Below are positions 1 through 9,411 of a stretch of 44,123 bases of DNA, in pieces (position 1 is the stretch's first letter; each line of letters starts with the position of its first letter). A program made the position numbers and the translations under genes. The stretch is taken from the NCBI RefSeq assembly GCF_000312545.1, contig NZ_HE997543.1:1-44123 (forward strand), given 5' to 3'. Under the pieces are notes generated by a model. It was not told where the DNA came from. It worked only from the letters and a program-made list of their open reading frames with translations, and did not search any database. The DNA comes from Bartonella senegalensis OS02. GTDB taxonomy: Bacteria > Pseudomonadota > Alphaproteobacteria > Rhizobiales > Rhizobiaceae.

Positions 1-32
1 CCCAAGAAGACAACCGCCCTCGTCACAATCGC

Positions 33-62
33 TATATAGTACTCTTTCACAACAAGAGTCAA
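33..62 (-). promoter_or_regulatory. Candidate sigma70 promoter for a leftward gene outside the window
   Basis: On the minus strand a -35-like TTGACT (57-62) is followed after 18 bases by TATATA (33-38). It points left out of the window, so its gene is not visible. It is divergent from the zur-like gene. Seen by eye only. Confidence 0.4.
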
Positions 63-273
63 TATCTTTTCTAAACTTTCCTTAAAATAAATAGATACAT
101 CTTATACAAGATTATAACAAATATTACAACCATAGAGTGAGAAAAAATAAAAATACCCCAATGGAAGCAAGAGAATACTTTATTTACGAAACATCTTTGA
201 AGAACTATAATCCCCATTGCACAAATATCTTGCGCACTTTATGCTTCTTTATGTCGTAAAAAGGAAGGAAACA

Positions 274-666
274 ATGCCATCTAAGCTTACGCGTAATCAA
301 ACCTTAGTTCTGAACATTCTAAAAAGTGAACAAGGGCCTTTGAGTGCTTATGAAATTCTTGATCGCTTGCGCGAAGAAGGGTTTCGTGCTCCTTTACAGG
401 TTTATCGTGCACTAGAAGGACTTCTTCAATTAAAGTGTATTCATCGCCTTGAAAGCGCAAATGCTTTTATGGCCTGCTCATACCCTGAAAATTGTCAGCA
501 CGAACTAACAACTTTCACAATTTGTGATAACTGTGGTAAAGTAAATGAAAGACAGAGTGCGCTCATAATGTATGCTGTAAAACAAATGGCACAAGAAATT
601 GGTTTTCATGCCAACAAGAGCACTGTAGAAATACGAGGCATCTGTGAAAAATGTGTAGCACAGTAA
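274..666 (+). CDS. zur: Fur-family metalloregulator, Zur-like
   Basis: Probable zinc-responsive repressor of the Fur superfamily, a cytoplasmic DNA-binding dimer. The 130-residue reading has an N-terminal winged helix (TRNQTLVLNILKSEQGPLSA... with YRALEGLLQL as recognition region) and a C-terminal metal domain with CDNCGKV and a final CEKC. The two CxxC pairs form the structural zinc site of Fur, Zur and PerR proteins, and their presence argues against Irr, which lacks them. The short spacing and the GF-x(n)-VEIRGICEKC end resemble Zur. The frame is open upstream to 217, but ATG 274 is preferred because AAGGAAGGAA lies just before it (261-270). It stands alone ahead of the emrAB-like pair, with 170 bases between. 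Fur or another metal specificity cannot be excluded from sequence alone. Confidence 0.78.
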   Translation: MPSKLTRNQTLVLNILKSEQGPLSAYEILDRLREEGFRAPLQVYRALEGLLQLKCIHRLESANAFMACSYPENCQHELTTFTICDNCGKVNERQSALIMYAVKQMAQEIGFHANKSTVEIRGICEKCVAQ

Positions 667-835
667 ATGGCACAGGGGCTTGTCTAAACTTGCAAGATTG
701 TATCTTGAGTATTATGTTCCTTTTTATAAGATCATGGTGACTTAATTTATTGTTATTTGAAAAGATCACAGTATTTTCTGGTGACGTGGTAATTTATTTT
801 ATTTGCTTATACATCGAATTGCTTAAATTGAAAGT

Positions 836-1942
836 ATGGAATCTATGTCAACACCGGAAACAACTCTTCCAAAAGATATGTATTTAAAAAAAATAAAACA
901 GCAAAAAATAATCCGTCCTTTCCTTATCATTCTTGCGCTTTTTATGCTTTGGTTTGGCTATAAGTGGATAACACATTGGCGTTATCTTCTCTCCACCGAA
1001 GACGCCTATGTGCAAGGAGATATTGCTGCTATTGCCCCTAAATTAAATGGATATATCGAAAAGATTGCCATTAAAGCCAACCAAGTTGTCAAAAAAGACG
1101 ATGTTTTATTCTATTTAGACAATGGTGATTATAAAATAGCCTTAGAGCAAACAGAAGCCCGTCTTAATACACAACAAAAAACCCTTCTCCGCATTGATGC
1201 GCAAATTATAGCAGCGCACAGTGCTTTAGATGATGCGCAAGCACAAAAAGTAGCAGCTTCAGCCATAGCAACCAATACACAATTAACCTTAAAACGCACC
1301 ACAGAACTTAAAGCTGATCGTTATGCCACCCAATCCGATGTTGATGATGCCAAATCAGCTTATGAACAAGCTATTGCTAACGTGAAACGTGCAGATGCGC
1401 AAATAGCTGCAGCACGCGCGAACATCCAAGTACTAGAAGCACAACGTAGTGAAACAGAAAGCCAAACAAAGAGCTTAGAACTCTCACGTGACAAAGCAAA
1501 ACGTGATTTTGACTCAACCGTTATACGGGCTCCATTCGATGGGATTGTCGGAAATTTGACAGCAAAAACGGGAGATTTTGTCATGAATGGCCAACGTCTC
1601 GCAGCGCTCGTCCCCATACAGGAACTTTATATCGAAGCCAACTATAAAGAAACACAATTGCAAAGTATTCAGCCTGGACAAACGGCTTATATTACTGTTG
1701 ATGCCTTTAAAAAAGAGGTTTTTATAGGAACAGTCCTTTCTATTGCACCGGCTACAGGAGCGGTTTTTTCTCTCCTACCACCACAAAATGCCACTGGTAA
1801 TTTTACCAAAATTGTCCAACGCATTCCCGTACGTATCTCTATTCCAGAAGAGGCATTAAAAAATAGGCGTATACGGGCAGGAATGAGCGTTTTAGTAAAA
1901 ATTGATACACGTACAAAACCACAAGATAAAAATCTCTTATAA
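836..1942 (+). CDS. emrA: HlyD/EmrA-family membrane fusion protein
   Basis: Periplasmic adaptor subunit of a tripartite drug-efflux pump. The 368-residue protein has a short cytoplasmic N-terminus, one membrane anchor at about residues 27-46, then the biotinyl-lipoyl half motif (STEDAYVQGDIAAIAPKLNG), a long alpha-helical hairpin rich in Ala, Gln and Lys (about 95-215), the second lipoyl half (VIRAPFDGIVGNLTAKTGDFV) and a beta-barrel domain. This matches EmrA/HlyD proteins in order and length. It is followed after 21 bases by the DHA2 transporter gene, so the two are probably cotranscribed. A second in-frame ATG lies at 845; neither start has a strong Shine-Dalgarno sequence. The substrate is unknown. 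Confidence 0.88.
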   Translation: MESMSTPETTLPKDMYLKKIKQQKIIRPFLIILALFMLWFGYKWITHWRYLLSTEDAYVQGDIAAIAPKLNGYIEKIAIKANQVVKKDDVLFYLDNGDYKIALEQTEARLNTQQKTLLRIDAQIIAAHSALDDAQAQKVAASAIATNTQLTLKRTTELKADRYATQSDVDDAKSAYEQAIANVKRADAQIAAARANIQVLEAQRSETESQTKSLELSRDKAKRDFDSTVIRAPFDGIVGNLTAKTGDFVMNGQRLAALVPIQELYIEANYKETQLQSIQPGQTAYITVDAFKKEVFIGTVLSIAPATGAVFSLLPPQNATGNFTKIVQRIPVRISIPEEALKNRRIRAGMSVLVKIDTRTKPQDKNLL

Positions 1943-1963
1943 AACAAAGAAAATGATCTTACT

Positions 1964-3535
1964 ATGACATCTCCCATATCAAAGGCAAAACATTCTCAAG
2001 AGCGTATAGAAATCCGCAAAATCTTAGTTTTTATTGCTATGGCCTTTGGTATGTTTATGGCTATTTTGGATATTCAAATCGTTTCCTCCTCTTTAGCTGA
2101 AATTCAAGCGGGTCTCGCTGCAAGCTCTGAAGAGATTTCATGGGTTCAAACCTCCTATCTCATTGCTGAAGTCATCATGTTGCCCCTTTCTGGATTCTTA
2201 GGAAGATTGCTTTCAACACGCGTTTTCTTTAGTATATCAGCTATTGGATTTACGATTACCTCTATTCTTTGTGCAACAGCAACATCTATTGAACAGATGA
2301 TTGTGTACCGTGCACTCCAAGGTTTTATTGGTGGAGGGATTATTCCTAGCGTTTTTGTCGCTTCCTATATCCTTTTTCCTCCTTCCAAACGTCCAATTGT
2401 CATCCCTATCGTTGGACTGGTAGCAACACTAGCGCCTACCATTGGTCCAACAGTGGGAGGCTATCTCTGTCATATCTCATCGTGGCATTGGCTTTTTCTC
2501 ATCAATGTACCTTGCGGCATTATTATCTCAATTCTTGCTTGGAAATTGATTGATTTTGATAAAGCTAATCCCTCTTTAATGGCTAAGTTTGATTGGTTAG
2601 GTCTTATATCTATGGCTGTTTTTTTAGGAACTTTAGAATATATTCTAGAAGAAGGAGCACGCCATGATTGGTTTAGTGATCAATTGATTCTAAACTTATT
2701 CATTATCATGATCTTGTCTGCTGGTATATTCTTCTGGCGCGCTTTGACTGCGCAAGAACCGATTGTTGATCTCACGGCTTTTGCCAATTTTAATTTTTCA
2801 ACCGCAGCAATTTTTTCTTTTATGCTTGGCATAGGTCTTTATGGACTCACCTATCTTTATCCTGTCTACTTGAGCCAAATTCGCCATTATGATGCTCTCA
2901 TGATCGGAGAAACATTATTCCTTTCAGGATTTGTCATGTTATTAACCGCACCTCTTGCCGGTTTTCTTTCAGCACGCATTGATGAACGTTTGATGATGGC
3001 AATAGGACTTTTTGGCTTTGCTTTAGGAACTTGGTTGGCAAGCTCCATCACAGACAAGTGGGATTTTTGGGAGCTGTTTTGGCCTCAAGTTTTCCGTGGT
3101 GCTTCTATTATGTTATGTATGGTCCCTGTGAACAATATTGCTCTTGGAACACTCCCACCAGAACGTATGCAAAATGCCTCTGGACTTTTTAATCTCACAC
3201 GCAATCTTGGCGGTGCCGTAGGGCTTGCTATTATTAGCACTCTTATGACAAAACGCACAGACCTCCACTACGGACGGATAGCTGAAACTCTCCAACAAGG
3301 AAATAGACAAGCAACTGAAATACTTTCAAGTCTCACTGCGTACTTCAAAACTGCAACTTTTGATTCTCATACGCTTGCTCTCTTTCAACTTTTTAATATG
3401 GCGCGCATACAAGCTATGATCATGGCTTTTAGCGATATTTTCTTTATCATAACCATCATCTTTAGCGTCTTGACATTCATGACCGTTTTTCTCAAAAAAA
3501 TACCACCACTCACTGATACTCCTTCAGGTCACTAG
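1964..3535 (+). CDS. emrB: DHA2-family MFS drug transporter, EmrB-like
   Basis: Inner-membrane proton-driven exporter of the major facilitator superfamily, 14-helix DHA2 group. The 523-residue sequence opens with a cytoplasmic tail, then helix 1 with the family signature FMAILDIQIVSSSLAEIQ. Further family marks are WVQTSYLIAEVIMLPLSG, YRALQGFIGGGIIPSVF and, in helix 5, LAPTIGPTVGGYL (antiporter motif C). Length and motifs are typical of EmrB/QacA-type pumps. Gene order emrA-emrB with a 21-base gap predicts one transcript and one complex with an outer-membrane TolC-type channel encoded elsewhere. No truncation is seen. The exported compounds cannot be read from sequence. Confidence 0.9.
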   Translation: MTSPISKAKHSQERIEIRKILVFIAMAFGMFMAILDIQIVSSSLAEIQAGLAASSEEISWVQTSYLIAEVIMLPLSGFLGRLLSTRVFFSISAIGFTITSILCATATSIEQMIVYRALQGFIGGGIIPSVFVASYILFPPSKRPIVIPIVGLVATLAPTIGPTVGGYLCHISSWHWLFLINVPCGIIISILAWKLIDFDKANPSLMAKFDWLGLISMAVFLGTLEYILEEGARHDWFSDQLILNLFIIMILSAGIFFWRALTAQEPIVDLTAFANFNFSTAAIFSFMLGIGLYGLTYLYPVYLSQIRHYDALMIGETLFLSGFVMLLTAPLAGFLSARIDERLMMAIGLFGFALGTWLASSITDKWDFWELFWPQVFRGASIMLCMVPVNNIALGTLPPERMQNASGLFNLTRNLGGAVGLAIISTLMTKRTDLHYGRIAETLQQGNRQATEILSSLTAYFKTATFDSHTLALFQLFNMARIQAMIMAFSDIFFIITIIFSVLTFMTVFLKKIPPLTDTPSGH

Positions 3536-3546
3536 AGGGCGCTCAC

Positions 3547-3575
3547 CTCATTTTTAACAGCCAGAGAAAAATGAG
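3547..3575 (+). terminator. Hairpin after emrB
   Basis: CTCATTTTT (3547-3555) pairs with AAAAATGAG (3567-3575) across an 11-base loop, 12 bases after the emrB stop. There is no clear T-run behind it, so it may be only an mRNA 3'-end stabiliser or a weak terminator. Confidence 0.4.
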
Positions 3576-4773
3576 ACATAAATCAGAGATTCTATAAAAA
3601 GCTTTTTATCCTATGATGAAGAAATACGTCTAAATTTTTCGAACTTCTGGAAGAATCACCCGCTAGGGAAGTTTTTATAAAGATATTCATCACCCTGCTG
3701 CGCTGTTTTGTCCGTTAAGTGGACAAGAAAAACAAGAGAAAGGCGCTCTTATTTCTTTCCATGTTTTCTTTATGTTTCTCAAGACAACTTTTATCAGCAA
3801 TAACTTGGTATTTTCATCCCCTCCATCCACAACACGAAGTTATGAGGATAAGGACATTCTTACCTCTAGAGTAAAGAAAAAGCACAAATTTGAGTCGCAA
3901 ACATCCATGCCAACCTGATTCTTTAGAATCAAATCTTGCTTTACTTTTTACCACCCCACCCTTTCATACTGACCTTATCTAAAGTTCGTTGCACACTCTA
4001 TAGCTTCCAGCATAATTCACAGTTCGAAGCCCGAAGAAGAATTGCTAGGTAAAGTCCACAGCGATTCTTACAGAAACACAATCATAGTCCTTAACAAACT
4101 CTAATAAAACCTGATGCCAATGACCTTTATGCATAACTTTTATGAATGAATGACACACACTTAAAAGTAGTAAGAGTAATACCAAAAATCTCACCATTAA
4201 GTCACCATTAATAAAGAATATGCATTTCTTTAACAAAACGATGGGGCAACTTTTCAAACCTCACACAGATCAAAGAAATTTATCCTCCACAAACGGTCAA
4301 TCTCTTGCCAATCTCTAACATTTGAGAGGGATATTTCTTCCTAGTAACCCACCTGCTTTTTTACCAATAGCGTATCACTCCAATCGCCTTTTTCTATCAA
4401 ATTCTTCTGAAGTACGCAAAATCTAAGCAAAACATCATGAAGTACAAAAAGTACTTCTTCCCTCTCTCAAGACATAGATCCTGTAAAAATATTTTTGTGA
4501 TTAAAATCTTATCCTGAACGACTATCGTAAACGGCATCCCACGAAGAATAAAAGGGGAATACACTTTCAATGGTATTCATCACACCATCTTAAAACTCTG
4601 CAAAACCTTCTGCATATCATCCATCGATCAAAAAAATGATCAAAGAAGAAAACCTATTACGAAATAAAATTATCTGAAACTTTACACTTGAAAAAATAAG
4701 AGACCACAAACACAATAAGCATTTAAGCGTCTCAAAACAGTCATTACGGAAAAAAGGGAAATGAATAGAGTCT
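3576..4773. other. 1.2-kb spacer, no recognisable gene
   Basis: This sits between the convergent emrB and GNAT genes. Only short open frames occur (for example 70 codons on the minus strand at 4045-4257), with no ribosome-binding site or family motif. Codon-like stretches broken by stops suggest an eroded gene, but nothing could be named. I saw no copy of the neighbouring genes here. Confidence 0.5.
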
Positions 4774-5358
4774 TTAAGCGACTTTATGATGCTGAAAAGA
4801 ATTCCAATTCTCTAACTCTCCGCTTGCTGTCAAAATACCATGACACGAGGTAAGATGATGAGGAATCAATTCCAACGCTTGAAAACGGTGTTTTTCATAG
4901 GGACCAGGCATTGCTAAATTTTTTGTGAGACTGCTTGAAAAACCAAAACGCTGATAAAATACACAATCACCGACAAGAAAAATGGCGCCATAATTCATTT
5001 TTTTTGCTGTTGCAATCGCATGCCGCATAAGAACCGATCCTATCCCGATACCGGAATATTCCGCTGCAACAGCAAGAGGTCCCAAAAGCAAAGCATGCTG
5101 TATTTCATTATGTCCTTTTTTAAACTGAACATGCCAAAGACGCACACTGCCCACAAGTTCTCCAAGCGCATTTTTAACAACAAAGGAAAGTCCACAAGCA
5201 GCCAAACGCCCACGACGTAAAACTTCTGAGGATTTGCGCTTACGTCCCTTTCCTAGTGTCAAGTCAAGTAAACGCTCCCGATAAGGTTTATCAGCTTCTT
5301 GCTCCGATGCGAGTGTAAAACATGCACCATCTTTTGTCTGAAAATGAATCATATTCAT
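4774..5358 (-). CDS. GNAT-family N-acetyltransferase
   Basis: Putative acetyl-CoA-dependent N-acetyltransferase of about 194 residues. The acetyl-CoA binding region is visible as LGPLAVAAEYSGIGIGSVLMRHAI (motif A; Q/RxxGxG replaced by YSGIGIG), followed by YGAIFLVGDCVFYQRFGF, the YxRFGF element found in YhbS-like GNAT enzymes. The N-terminal third has a basic patch (GKGRKRKSSEVLRRGR). ATG 5358 is preferred over GTG 5367 because a purine-rich GGGGGTGTGAG lies at suitable distance. It is 44 bases downstream of the decarboxylase gene on the same strand, so they may be cotranscribed. That makes a polyamine or amino-acid-derived amine a possible substrate, which is inference only. Confidence 0.78.
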   Translation of the reverse strand: MNMIHFQTKDGACFTLASEQEADKPYRERLLDLTLGKGRKRKSSEVLRRGRLAACGLSFVVKNALGELVGSVRLWHVQFKKGHNEIQHALLLGPLAVAAEYSGIGIGSVLMRHAIATAKKMNYGAIFLVGDCVFYQRFGFSSSLTKNLAMPGPYEKHRFQALELIPHHLTSCHGILTASGELENWNSFQHHKVA

Positions 5359-5411
5359 GTTTCTCACACCCCCTACTTATAGTTTTATCCTATCATCTTA
5401 CAAAGGAAAAT

Positions 5412-6545
5412 TCAAATCACATAGGATGGTAAAGGCTCAAAACCATTAAATGCAACAGACGCATAAGTCGCTGTATAAGCACCAGTTCCATGAATTAATA
5501 ACGCATCCCCTACTGTGAGGGATAACGGTAAGAGATACGGTGTTTTTTCATAAAGAACATCTGCTGAATCACAGGTTGGTCCTGCCAAAATACAAGGCTC
5601 CATTGCCTGATCATCATGAGGTGTCTCAATGGGATAGCGAATAGCTTCATCCATAGTCTCGGTAAGACCATTAAATTTGCCAACATCCAGATAAACCCAT
5701 CGAACATTATCATTGTCTGCTTTTTTGGATATAAGAACAACCTCTGTACGAATAACACCAGCGTTTCCAACCATCCCACGCCCTGGCTCAATGATTGTCT
5801 CAGGAATACGATTGCCAAAATATTTTTTTAATGAATCAAAAACCACTGTGCCATAAGCTTGTGTTGTAGGAACATCTTTTAAATAACGGGTTGGAAAGCC
5901 CCCCCCCATATTCACTAATTTCAACGAAATTCCTTCATGTTCCAAATGCCGAAAAACCGTAGCAGCATCTGACAAAGCGCGATCCCATGCACGAAGATCT
6001 GTCTGCTGAGACCCAACATGAAAGGAAACACCATATGCTTGCAAACCTAATTGATGTGCGCGACGCAACACATCAACGGCCATAGCAGGAACACAACCAA
6101 ATTTACGTGACAATGGCCACTCTGCACCTTTTCCATCCGTAAGAACCCGACAAAACACGCGAACTCCCGGAGCAGCACGAGCAATCTTTTCCACTTCTTC
6201 AACACAATCAACAGCATAAAGCGAAATACCCAATGCATACGCCCGTGCAATATCACGTTCTTTTTTAATAGTATTGCCAAAAGAAATACGATCAGGGGTT
6301 GCCCCTGCTTTTAAAGCCATTTCAATTTCCGCAACAGAAGCAGCATCAAAGGAAGACCCTAAAGAAGCAAGCAAGCTTAAAATTTCAGGGGCTGGATTTG
6401 CCTTTATCGCGTAAAAAATACGGGACTGTGGAAGAGCTTTTTCAAAATTTAAATAATTCTCACGAACAATATCAAGGTCGACAACTAAGCAGGGACCTTC
6501 AAAACGATGTTTTGCAAGAAAATCAAGAATACGTTGCGTTGCCAT
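5412..6545 (-). CDS. PLP-dependent ornithine/lysine decarboxylase (group IV, fold III)
   Basis: Probable decarboxylase of ornithine or a related basic amino acid, the entry step to polyamines. The 377-residue protein is of the alanine-racemase-fold type. FYAIKANP near residue 48 holds the PLP lysine, HVGSQ is the barrel motif, the glycine loop reads NMGGGFPTRY, EPGRGMVGNAG binds phosphate, and GPTCDSADV carries the catalytic cysteine and the substrate-binding aspartate of ornithine decarboxylases. The start has AGGAG ten bases upstream. It is expressed from a long structured leader (see 6546-6968) typical of alphaproteobacterial speF-type genes. Diaminopimelate or carboxynorspermidine decarboxylase are less likely because of the short length and the CDSAD motif. 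Lysine versus ornithine preference is open. Confidence 0.86.
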   Translation of the reverse strand: MATQRILDFLAKHRFEGPCLVVDLDIVRENYLNFEKALPQSRIFYAIKANPAPEILSLLASLGSSFDAASVAEIEMALKAGATPDRISFGNTIKKERDIARAYALGISLYAVDCVEEVEKIARAAPGVRVFCRVLTDGKGAEWPLSRKFGCVPAMAVDVLRRAHQLGLQAYGVSFHVGSQQTDLRAWDRALSDAATVFRHLEHEGISLKLVNMGGGFPTRYLKDVPTTQAYGTVVFDSLKKYFGNRIPETIIEPGRGMVGNAGVIRTEVVLISKKADNDNVRWVYLDVGKFNGLTETMDEAIRYPIETPHDDQAMEPCILAGPTCDSADVLYEKTPYLLPLSLTVGDALLIHGTGAYTATYASVAFNGFEPLPSYVI

Positions 6546-6968
6546 CTGTCAATTCTCCTAAGGGACAAACCCACCCTACGGTTGGACAGCATAAAACCGC
6601 TGAGAGCCAAAGGACAAAACACACACAAACGCTCTACAGCCCGATTCCTTAATAACCAGGAAGAAAGCAGCATTGTATGCAGCGAAAAAACAGCGCGAAA
6701 ACCGCGTTGCTTTACTTTTTCTGCCTTTTTGATTGGAGTTGACAAAACCACTTCCGCACTGAAGGCAATGAGGTGTGCCTCTATAGTTATCCCAGCATTT
6801 GGACAGCTGGAAGACACCAGAAAGGCCCGCACCGTCGTTGCTTCAAGATGTCCTCACTCTTTCGGTTGGCCGTAAGAATGACTGGAGCGGTTAGTTCCAG
6901 GTACCGTACCGGTTAATCTCACCATTTGAGAACCAGCGGACACCCACAGGCACGTGCGACTTTGGGCA
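6546..6968 (-). promoter_or_regulatory. speF-type structured mRNA leader before the decarboxylase
   Basis: The transcript from the promoter at 6975-7003 would have about 420 untranslated bases before the decarboxylase ATG. This stretch is clearly richer in G+C than the AT-rich DNA beyond it and full of short complementary segments, for example the AACCGGTACGGTACC area near 6900-6915 and GCGGTTTTCGCGC near 6690-6705. Alphaproteobacteria carry a conserved 'speF' RNA motif in exactly this position before proposed ornithine decarboxylases, and the sequence looks like that element. The assignment rests on position, composition and general resemblance, not on a covariance model. An internal leader peptide is possible but was not established. 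Confidence 0.65.
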
Positions 6969-6974
6969 AGTGTT

Positions 6975-7003
6975 GATATAGGACGAATTCTGATTCATTT
7001 CAA
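6975..7003 (-). promoter_or_regulatory. Sigma70-like promoter of the decarboxylase leader
   Basis: TTGAAA (6998-7003, minus strand) and TATATC (6975-6980) are separated by exactly 17 bases. The start would fall near 6968, just where the G+C-rich leader begins. Confidence 0.55.
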
Positions 7004-7239
7004 TCATTTTTTTAATTTTAAATATTTTTTAATCTTTAAAGAAAAATTGATGCAAAAAAGCAACAGCACTCTAGCAAATAAGTCACATGATCCTTTTAAA
7101 GGGAAAAGAGAAGAATAATTTTCACGAAAAGTCCCAGACCACTGAGATAAGAATCTCTAATCTTTTCTTTTAAAAAGCTCCTTTGCTGAGCTTCTCAGAT
7201 CGCCTCACTCCACATTACTTCATGGAAGGTATAACAATA

Positions 7240-7370
7240 CAAAAATATTGACGTATAAAGACGATTTATCTTACTATTATGAGAGGATTTGTAATCAAAA
7301 AGTTCTACTGTATTCGGAATTTTGTTTCAAATTAAAAAGTGATGATTTATAAATCAATGTATTGTCATTT
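7240..7370 (-). repeat. Fragment of the integrase-flank repeat
   Basis: Shares segments such as gagaggatttgt and tttataaatcaat with the 5'-flanking part of the integrase relics elsewhere in the window (24390-24615 minus is the closest). It is heavily decayed and holds only the region upstream of the integrase start. It faces the relic at 7528-7960. Confidence 0.4.
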
Positions 7371-7374
7371 TTTA

Positions 7375-7530
7375 AAAATTACGCAAATAGCAATACGCAA
7401 TATTCTTGCTCCAATCTAGCATACAAAAGCTGCAACAATAGAAAAACCCCTTATCCATCTTAAATAATTTATTTCAAATATGCGGCTGCATTAGAATTGG
7501 ATGGTGATTTACAAACATACAACACATTGA
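7375..7530 (+). pseudogene. Internal fragment of a tyrosine integrase
   Basis: Translating across frame breaks gives RNILAPI followed by HTKAATIEK and, in another frame, YFKYAAALELDGDLQ. These match the core-binding region of DUF4102-type phage/island integrases (typically ...RDTLAPIWHTK...AEKALxRLN...LKHAAALGLDVDLQAT). The same segment recurs at about 26440-26620 in the longest relic. Stops and frameshifts show it is dead. Confidence 0.6.
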
Positions 7531-7960
7531 TTTATATAGATAATCTATCGTTATTCATATTGAATTAAAACCTCGAATGCTGTTAAGATTCTCTCATTTC
7601 AAATCTTTGTATGTTGAATCAATCAAAATCACTTGTTTGCACATCACAAGCAGGGCCGGCGTGTGGGTAAAAATTGTTAAGACAAGGACTAAAAATGCCT
7701 CTTATGAATCGTCTCAAACACCAGGGACTAGTGCGACATTGGGAGCTAGCAAAGAGTATGATGATGTCGTCTTGCTTCTTCATAAGCGTAAAGATGGGGG
7801 GCTTAATGGCTTTATCGTTATATCCTTCACAGGCACCCCTGTGAAATGGTCTTGGGTGCTTTAAGACATGTTTCTTTAAAAAAAGCACATGAATTAACAA
7901 ACCAATGGCATTCTGTTTTACTGAAGGGCGTGATCCTATTAAAAAACGTGAAAAATAAAA
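7528..7960 (+). pseudogene. 5' end of a decayed tyrosine integrase gene with its upstream region
   Basis: The first 165 bases match the shared upstream region of this repeat family. Then follow coding remains: in one frame ATLGASKEYDD and LLLHKRKDGG, in the next WLYRYIHRHPCEMVLGALRH continuing as VSLKKAHELTNQWHSVLLKG and RDPIKKREK. This is the N-terminal arm-binding domain (DUF4102) of P4-like tyrosine recombinases, whose consensus contains VSLKxARE...GxDPIxER. At least one frameshift and a stop break it, and the homology ends soon after RDPIKKREK, so the catalytic domain is missing. Further copies lie at 22540, 24390, 25735, 34710, 38390 and 42925. Confidence 0.72.
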
Positions 7961-8383
7961 GTATGAAGCAATAAACAAGAGCCACAAGTAATATCATCTT
8001 TCTATTTATTGAAAACATACGTCTCTCGCAGTGAAACAGCTTATCAATTAGCCTATTATATTCATTGCAAAACTACTTTTTAAGTTCCCCCCATTCAGTT
8101 ATCTCCCTAATTGAAATAGCATGAAGCAATTTTGACTGATTAAGCATTAAGAACTGAAACAAACAAAAGGCAAAACATTTAAAGATATCTCTAAAGATTA
8201 TCTCATTTAAAATAGACAATTCTGATTGATATCTCTCAATCAAAAGCTCTATCTTTTATAACAAACAAAAGACCGAACAATACCGAGTATCATAAAATAC
8301 CTGCCTGCTCAAAACGACAATTCTCTTCTCTGAACAACAGCAAAAAGCAGAAACCTTACAAGCTCAAAGCACGATAGCCTGTA
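7961..8383. other. Spacer, nothing recognised
   Basis: AT-rich stretch between the integrase relic and the 3' end of trhO. Short stop-riddled frames only; no clear terminator for trhO was found. Confidence 0.5.
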
Positions 8384-9298
8384 TCACTCTTGATGAGAAT
8401 GCATTGCACGCAATTTTGATAATTGAAACTGCCTATGACGTTCGCGAAAACGTTCCCTATCCTCTTCACTGCGCGTATTATAACAAGCCTCACAGGAAAC
8501 ACCCTCCTCATAATGAGGCGATAATTTGCTTTCAACATTCAGAGGAGAACGACATGCGCGACATAATTCGCGCCCACATTCTTCAAGACCATGTTTAACA
8601 GAGACACGTTCATCAAAAACGAAACACTCACCCCACCACAGACTTTCTTCTTTTGGAATTGTTTCCAAATATTTCAAAATCCCACCTTTGAGATGGTAAA
8701 CCTGTTCATAACCAAGTTCACGAACATAAGCTGTTGATTTTTCACATCGAATACCACCTGTACAAAACATAGCAATTTTCTTTTTCTTTTTTAAATCAGC
8801 TTCATGCTTAAGCACCCATGCAGGAAACTCGCGAAATGTTTTGATATTGGGATCAACCGCTCCTTTAAAACTGCCTATTGCATATTCATAATCGTTACGG
8901 GTATCAATGAGAAGTGTTTCCTCATCTTGGATCAGGGCATTCCAATCTTTAGGGTCGACATAAGTACCAACAACCTTTAACGGATCAACACCCTCAACCC
9001 CCATTGTCACAATCTCCTTTTTCAATCGTACTTTCATGCGATGAAAAGGCATTTTTGATGCCCAGGAATATTTAATCTCGGGCGCTTGAAACGCCGGTTC
9101 AGCTGTAATAAAATCTACTAATGTTTCAAGAGCAGCACAAGATCCTGCAACAGTTCCATTAATACCCTCTTGTGCTAAAAGCAGAGTACCCTTAATATCT
9201 TTTGCTTGACATAAATCCAGCAAAGGCTTTTGTAATTGACGATAGTGCTTCAAATCCGTGAAGCAATAAAGAGCAGCGACTTTAAAATTCTTTTCCAT
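8384..9298 (-). CDS. trhO: tRNA uridine(34) hydroxylase TrhO (YceA, rhodanese-like)
   Basis: Oxygen-dependent hydroxylase that starts 5-oxyacetyl modification of uridine 34 in tRNA wobble positions. The 304 residues show the family order: an acylphosphatase-like N-terminal domain ([23 protein letters not shown]), a rhodanese domain ([19 protein letters not shown]) with the active-site loop [12 protein letters not shown] containing the catalytic cysteine, then the C-terminal cysteine-rich segment ([18 protein letters not shown]). Length and motifs fit the UPF0176/TrhO family. It is divergent from eda with 113 bases between the starts, so promoters of both genes must lie there. Complete, with no oddities seen. 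Confidence 0.92.
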   Translation of the reverse strand: MEKNFKVAALYCFTDLKHYRQLQKPLLDLCQAKDIKGTLLLAQEGINGTVAGSCAALETLVDFITAEPAFQAPEIKYSWASKMPFHRMKVRLKKEIVTMGVEGVDPLKVVGTYVDPKDWNALIQDEETLLIDTRNDYEYAIGSFKGAVDPNIKTFREFPAWVLKHEADLKKKKKIAMFCTGGIRCEKSTAYVRELGYEQVYHLKGGILKYLETIPKEESLWWGECFVFDERVSVKHGLEECGRELCRACRSPLNVESKLSPHYEEGVSCEACYNTRSEEDRERFRERHRQFQLSKLRAMHSHQE

Positions 9299-9411
9299 AG
9301 TTTTGGCATAACGCGGCTTTCATTCAATTTCAAGACCTATTCATTGACTCTTTAAGATATTGTGTTCAATCAAACTATCCTTACATCATCATTTCGTGGA
9401 GAAAGAACACC

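Noticed and set aside
4021..4040. tRNA-like T-arm word (gttcgaagc)
   Set aside because: No acceptor stem, D-arm or anticodon arm can be formed around it; no complete tRNA was found anywhere in the window.
4045..4257. 70-codon minus-strand frame
   Set aside because: No ribosome-binding site, no motif, and an N-terminus made of chance hydrophobic codons in AT-rich DNA.
7577..7864. 95-codon open frame as a gene
   Set aside because: It lies inside an integrase relic; the true arm-domain reading changes frame within it.
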